Assembly: GCF_003669015.1 (NCBI RefSeq)
Contig: NZ_CP033069.1
Location: forward strand, 1,801,001 to 1,865,000
DNA: 64,000 nt
Source: Acidovorax sp. 1608163
GTDB taxonomy: Bacteria > Pseudomonadota > Gammaproteobacteria > Burkholderiales > Burkholderiaceae_C
Direction of reading: 5' to 3'
Shown piece after piece: positions 62,833 through 64,000 of the stretch. A program made the translations under genes and the position numbers. Numbering within the stretch: position 1 is the stretch's first letter; every line of letters begins with the position of its first letter. The notes under the pieces were generated by a model, which made no database searches, was not told where the DNA came from, and saw only the letters and a program-made list of their open reading frames with translations.

Positions 62833-64000
62833 TTAGCCCACTTCGTGCTCTGCCGACGCAATCTGGTTGCGTCCCCGGTTCTTGGCCAGGTACAGCGCCT
62901 GGTCGGCGCGGTCCAGCATGTCGCGCAGGCTGCGGTCTGTGGCGCGGATGGCGCCCATCCCCAGGCTGGCGGTGATGTGGTACGGGTGGCCGGTTTCATC
63001 TTGCAGCTGCAAGTCTGCCACCCCTTGCAGAATGCGAGTGGCAACTTCCTCGGCCTCGGTCGCGGAGGTCAGCGGCAACAGCACACCAAACTCTTCACCG
63101 CCCAGGCGCCCCACGATGTCAGAGGCGCGCAGGTGTACCCTGACGGCGTGGGCGAACTCCACCAAGGCCCTGTCGCCTTCCAGGTGGCCCAGGCGGTCGT
63201 TGATGGCCTTGAAGTGGTCCAGGTCCAGCATCAGCAGGGTGAGCGGCTCGCCATGCGTGCGGGCGCGCTCGTAGATGGCCGTGGCGGTCTCCAAAAAGGC
63301 CCGCCGGTTGGCCATGCCGGTCAGCATGTCGGTGGTGGCCAGGCGGTGCAGTTCGCGCTCCAGGTTTTTGCGCTGGGTGACGTCGCGGTAGATGCCCTCC
63401 ACCCCCGCAAATTGGCCAGCATGGTCGTACAGCAGATGGCTGCTGATGGAGATGTCAATGACGGAGCCATCACGCCGCACCATCTGCCCGGGGAAGTCTG
63501 AGACTTCGCCTTTTTCCATGATGGCGGCCTTGAAGGCGTCTCGGTCGGAGCTTTGGGGGTAGTACGACTCTGCCGTGCGTCCCTCGATCTCGTGGGGCTC
63601 GTAGCCCAGCACCCGCCGCACCCCCGGGCCTACATGCAGCACCACACCCTGGCTGTCGGTGCGGTAGTAGACGTCCTGCATGTTCTCAAACAGGCGACGG
63701 AAGTTTTGCTCGCTCTCGCGCAGTTGCGCCTGGATCTCGCTTTGGTGGGTCATGTCCAGTCCGCACATCAACACGGCGGGGGCTCCTTGCCATTCAATGG
63801 CCACGCTGGAGATCAGCACCATCCGCAGCTGGCCTTTGGCAGTGCGGATGCGGAATTCGGAGGATTTGTTGGGGCGGCCCTCCTGGTCGGGCTCGGCCAC
63901 TTGCTGGATGCGGTTGGTGGAGCGCACTTGGTCCATGGGGTGCACAAATTCGCCGGACTGGCGGCCCACAAGATCTGCTGCGCTGCCCGCCTGTAGCAAC
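62833..64000 (-). CDS. PAS-GGDEF diguanylate cyclase (N-terminus off window)
   Basis: At least 388 residues. Two PAS/PAC units are visible (VAIEWQGAPAVLMCGLDMTH closing the first; NFRRLFENMQDVYYRTDSQG opening the second). A GGDEF domain follows (TDMLTGMANRRAFLETATAI, DLDHFKAINDRLGHLEGD). The active site is GGEEF, and an inhibitory RxxD site (RASD) lies five residues before it, so it should be an active, product-inhibited cyclic-di-GMP synthase. The start codon and further sensor domains lie beyond the edge. Confidence 0.92.
   Translation of the reverse strand, partial: LLQAGSAADLVGRQSGEFVHPMDQVRSTNRIQQVAEPDQEGRPNKSSEFRIRTAKGQLRMVLISSVAIEWQGAPAVLMCGLDMTHQSEIQAQLRESEQNFRRLFENMQDVYYRTDSQGVVLHVGPGVRRVLGYEPHEIEGRTAESYYPQSSDRDAFKAAIMEKGEVSDFPGQMVRRDGSVIDISISSHLLYDHAGQFAGVEGIYRDVTQRKNLERELHRLATTDMLTGMANRRAFLETATAIYERARTHGEPLTLLMLDLDHFKAINDRLGHLEGDRALVEFAHAVRVHLRASDIVGRLGGEEFGVLLPLTSATEAEEVATRILQGVADLQLQDETGHPYHITASLGMGAIRATDRSLRDMLDRADQALYLAKNRGRNQIASAEHEVG

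Noticed and set aside
1..64000. CRISPR arrays, rRNA or tRNA genes
   Set aside because: No regularly spaced direct repeats with unique spacers, no rRNA motifs, and no tRNA other than the tRNA-like part of ssrA were seen.

Overview
The window is chromosomal DNA from a high-GC betaproteobacterium, most likely of the family Comamonadaceae (Acidovorax-like). The evidence is the gene order gyrA-serC-pheA-tyrA-aroA/cmk-rpsA-ihfB-lapA-lapB, the fused AroA-Cmk protein, the tmRNA tag ANDERFALAA, a phasin (polyhydroxyalkanoate metabolism), and a dispersed palindromic repeat built around CTAGCGCTT...AAGCGCTAG. The species cannot be fixed from sequence alone.

Layout. 1-4670 (minus): Mrp-type multisubunit Na+/H+ antiporter genes (fused mrpA/B, mrpC, mrpD running off the edge). 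4838-17283 (minus): a small helix-hairpin-helix protein, lapB-lapA, ihfB, rpsA, the aromatic amino acid and serine block (aroA-cmk, tyrA, pheA, serC) and gyrA. 17507-20103 (plus): an OmpA-family protein, ubiG, gph and the tmRNA gene ssrA.

20104 to about 29439 is a roughly 9.3 kb integrative element inserted just downstream of ssrA. It has a frameshifted P4-type integrase, a low-GC HEPN-like cargo gene, a protein of unknown function made of two tandem copies of one domain plus a helix-turn-helix, an AlpA-like regulator, a small protein, and a DUF927-type primase/helicase. Families of short repeats (arm-type and iteron-like) sit near both ends. Immediately beyond it, 29440-29600 is a second, diverged copy of the element's left end with GGGGGTACA in place of GGGGGAACA. 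It is probably the stump of a second, related element, so the ssrA locus looks like a reused insertion site.

29707-36864 holds what I regard as the most interesting chromosomal locus: a putative functional-amyloid (curli/holdfast-like) export cluster. It contains a three-repeat secreted protein, a small exported protein, a CsgG/HfaB-like lipoprotein with peptidoglycan-binding and DUF4384-like parts, and a Sel1-repeat protein that is frameshifted here. These are transcribed divergently from a NarL-type response regulator and histidine kinase.

37037-45177 carries a phasin, a histone-deacetylase-like amidohydrolase, a thioesterase, pncB, a NhaD/CitT-type transporter, a glyoxylate/hydroxypyruvate reductase and rmuC. 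45174-52409 is a cobalamin cluster: a frameshifted MFS gene, cbiB, a CobC-type aminotransferase, cobQ and cobT, with a HipA-like kinase/DUF3037 pair embedded in it. 53797-59775 is an ABC transporter operon (ATPase, Tat-type binding protein, two permeases) with a GntR/FCD regulator and an Asp/Glu/hydantoin racemase, preceded by a perfect GntR-like operator. The end of the window has an AbrB/Doc toxin-antitoxin pair, nth, an aminotransferase, slyX and a truncated PAS-GGDEF protein.

Three genes (integrase, Sel1 protein, MFS transporter) are each broken by one missing base inside a run of five or six C/G. That pattern fits homopolymer sequencing error as well as real inactivation, so they are flagged rather than declared dead.
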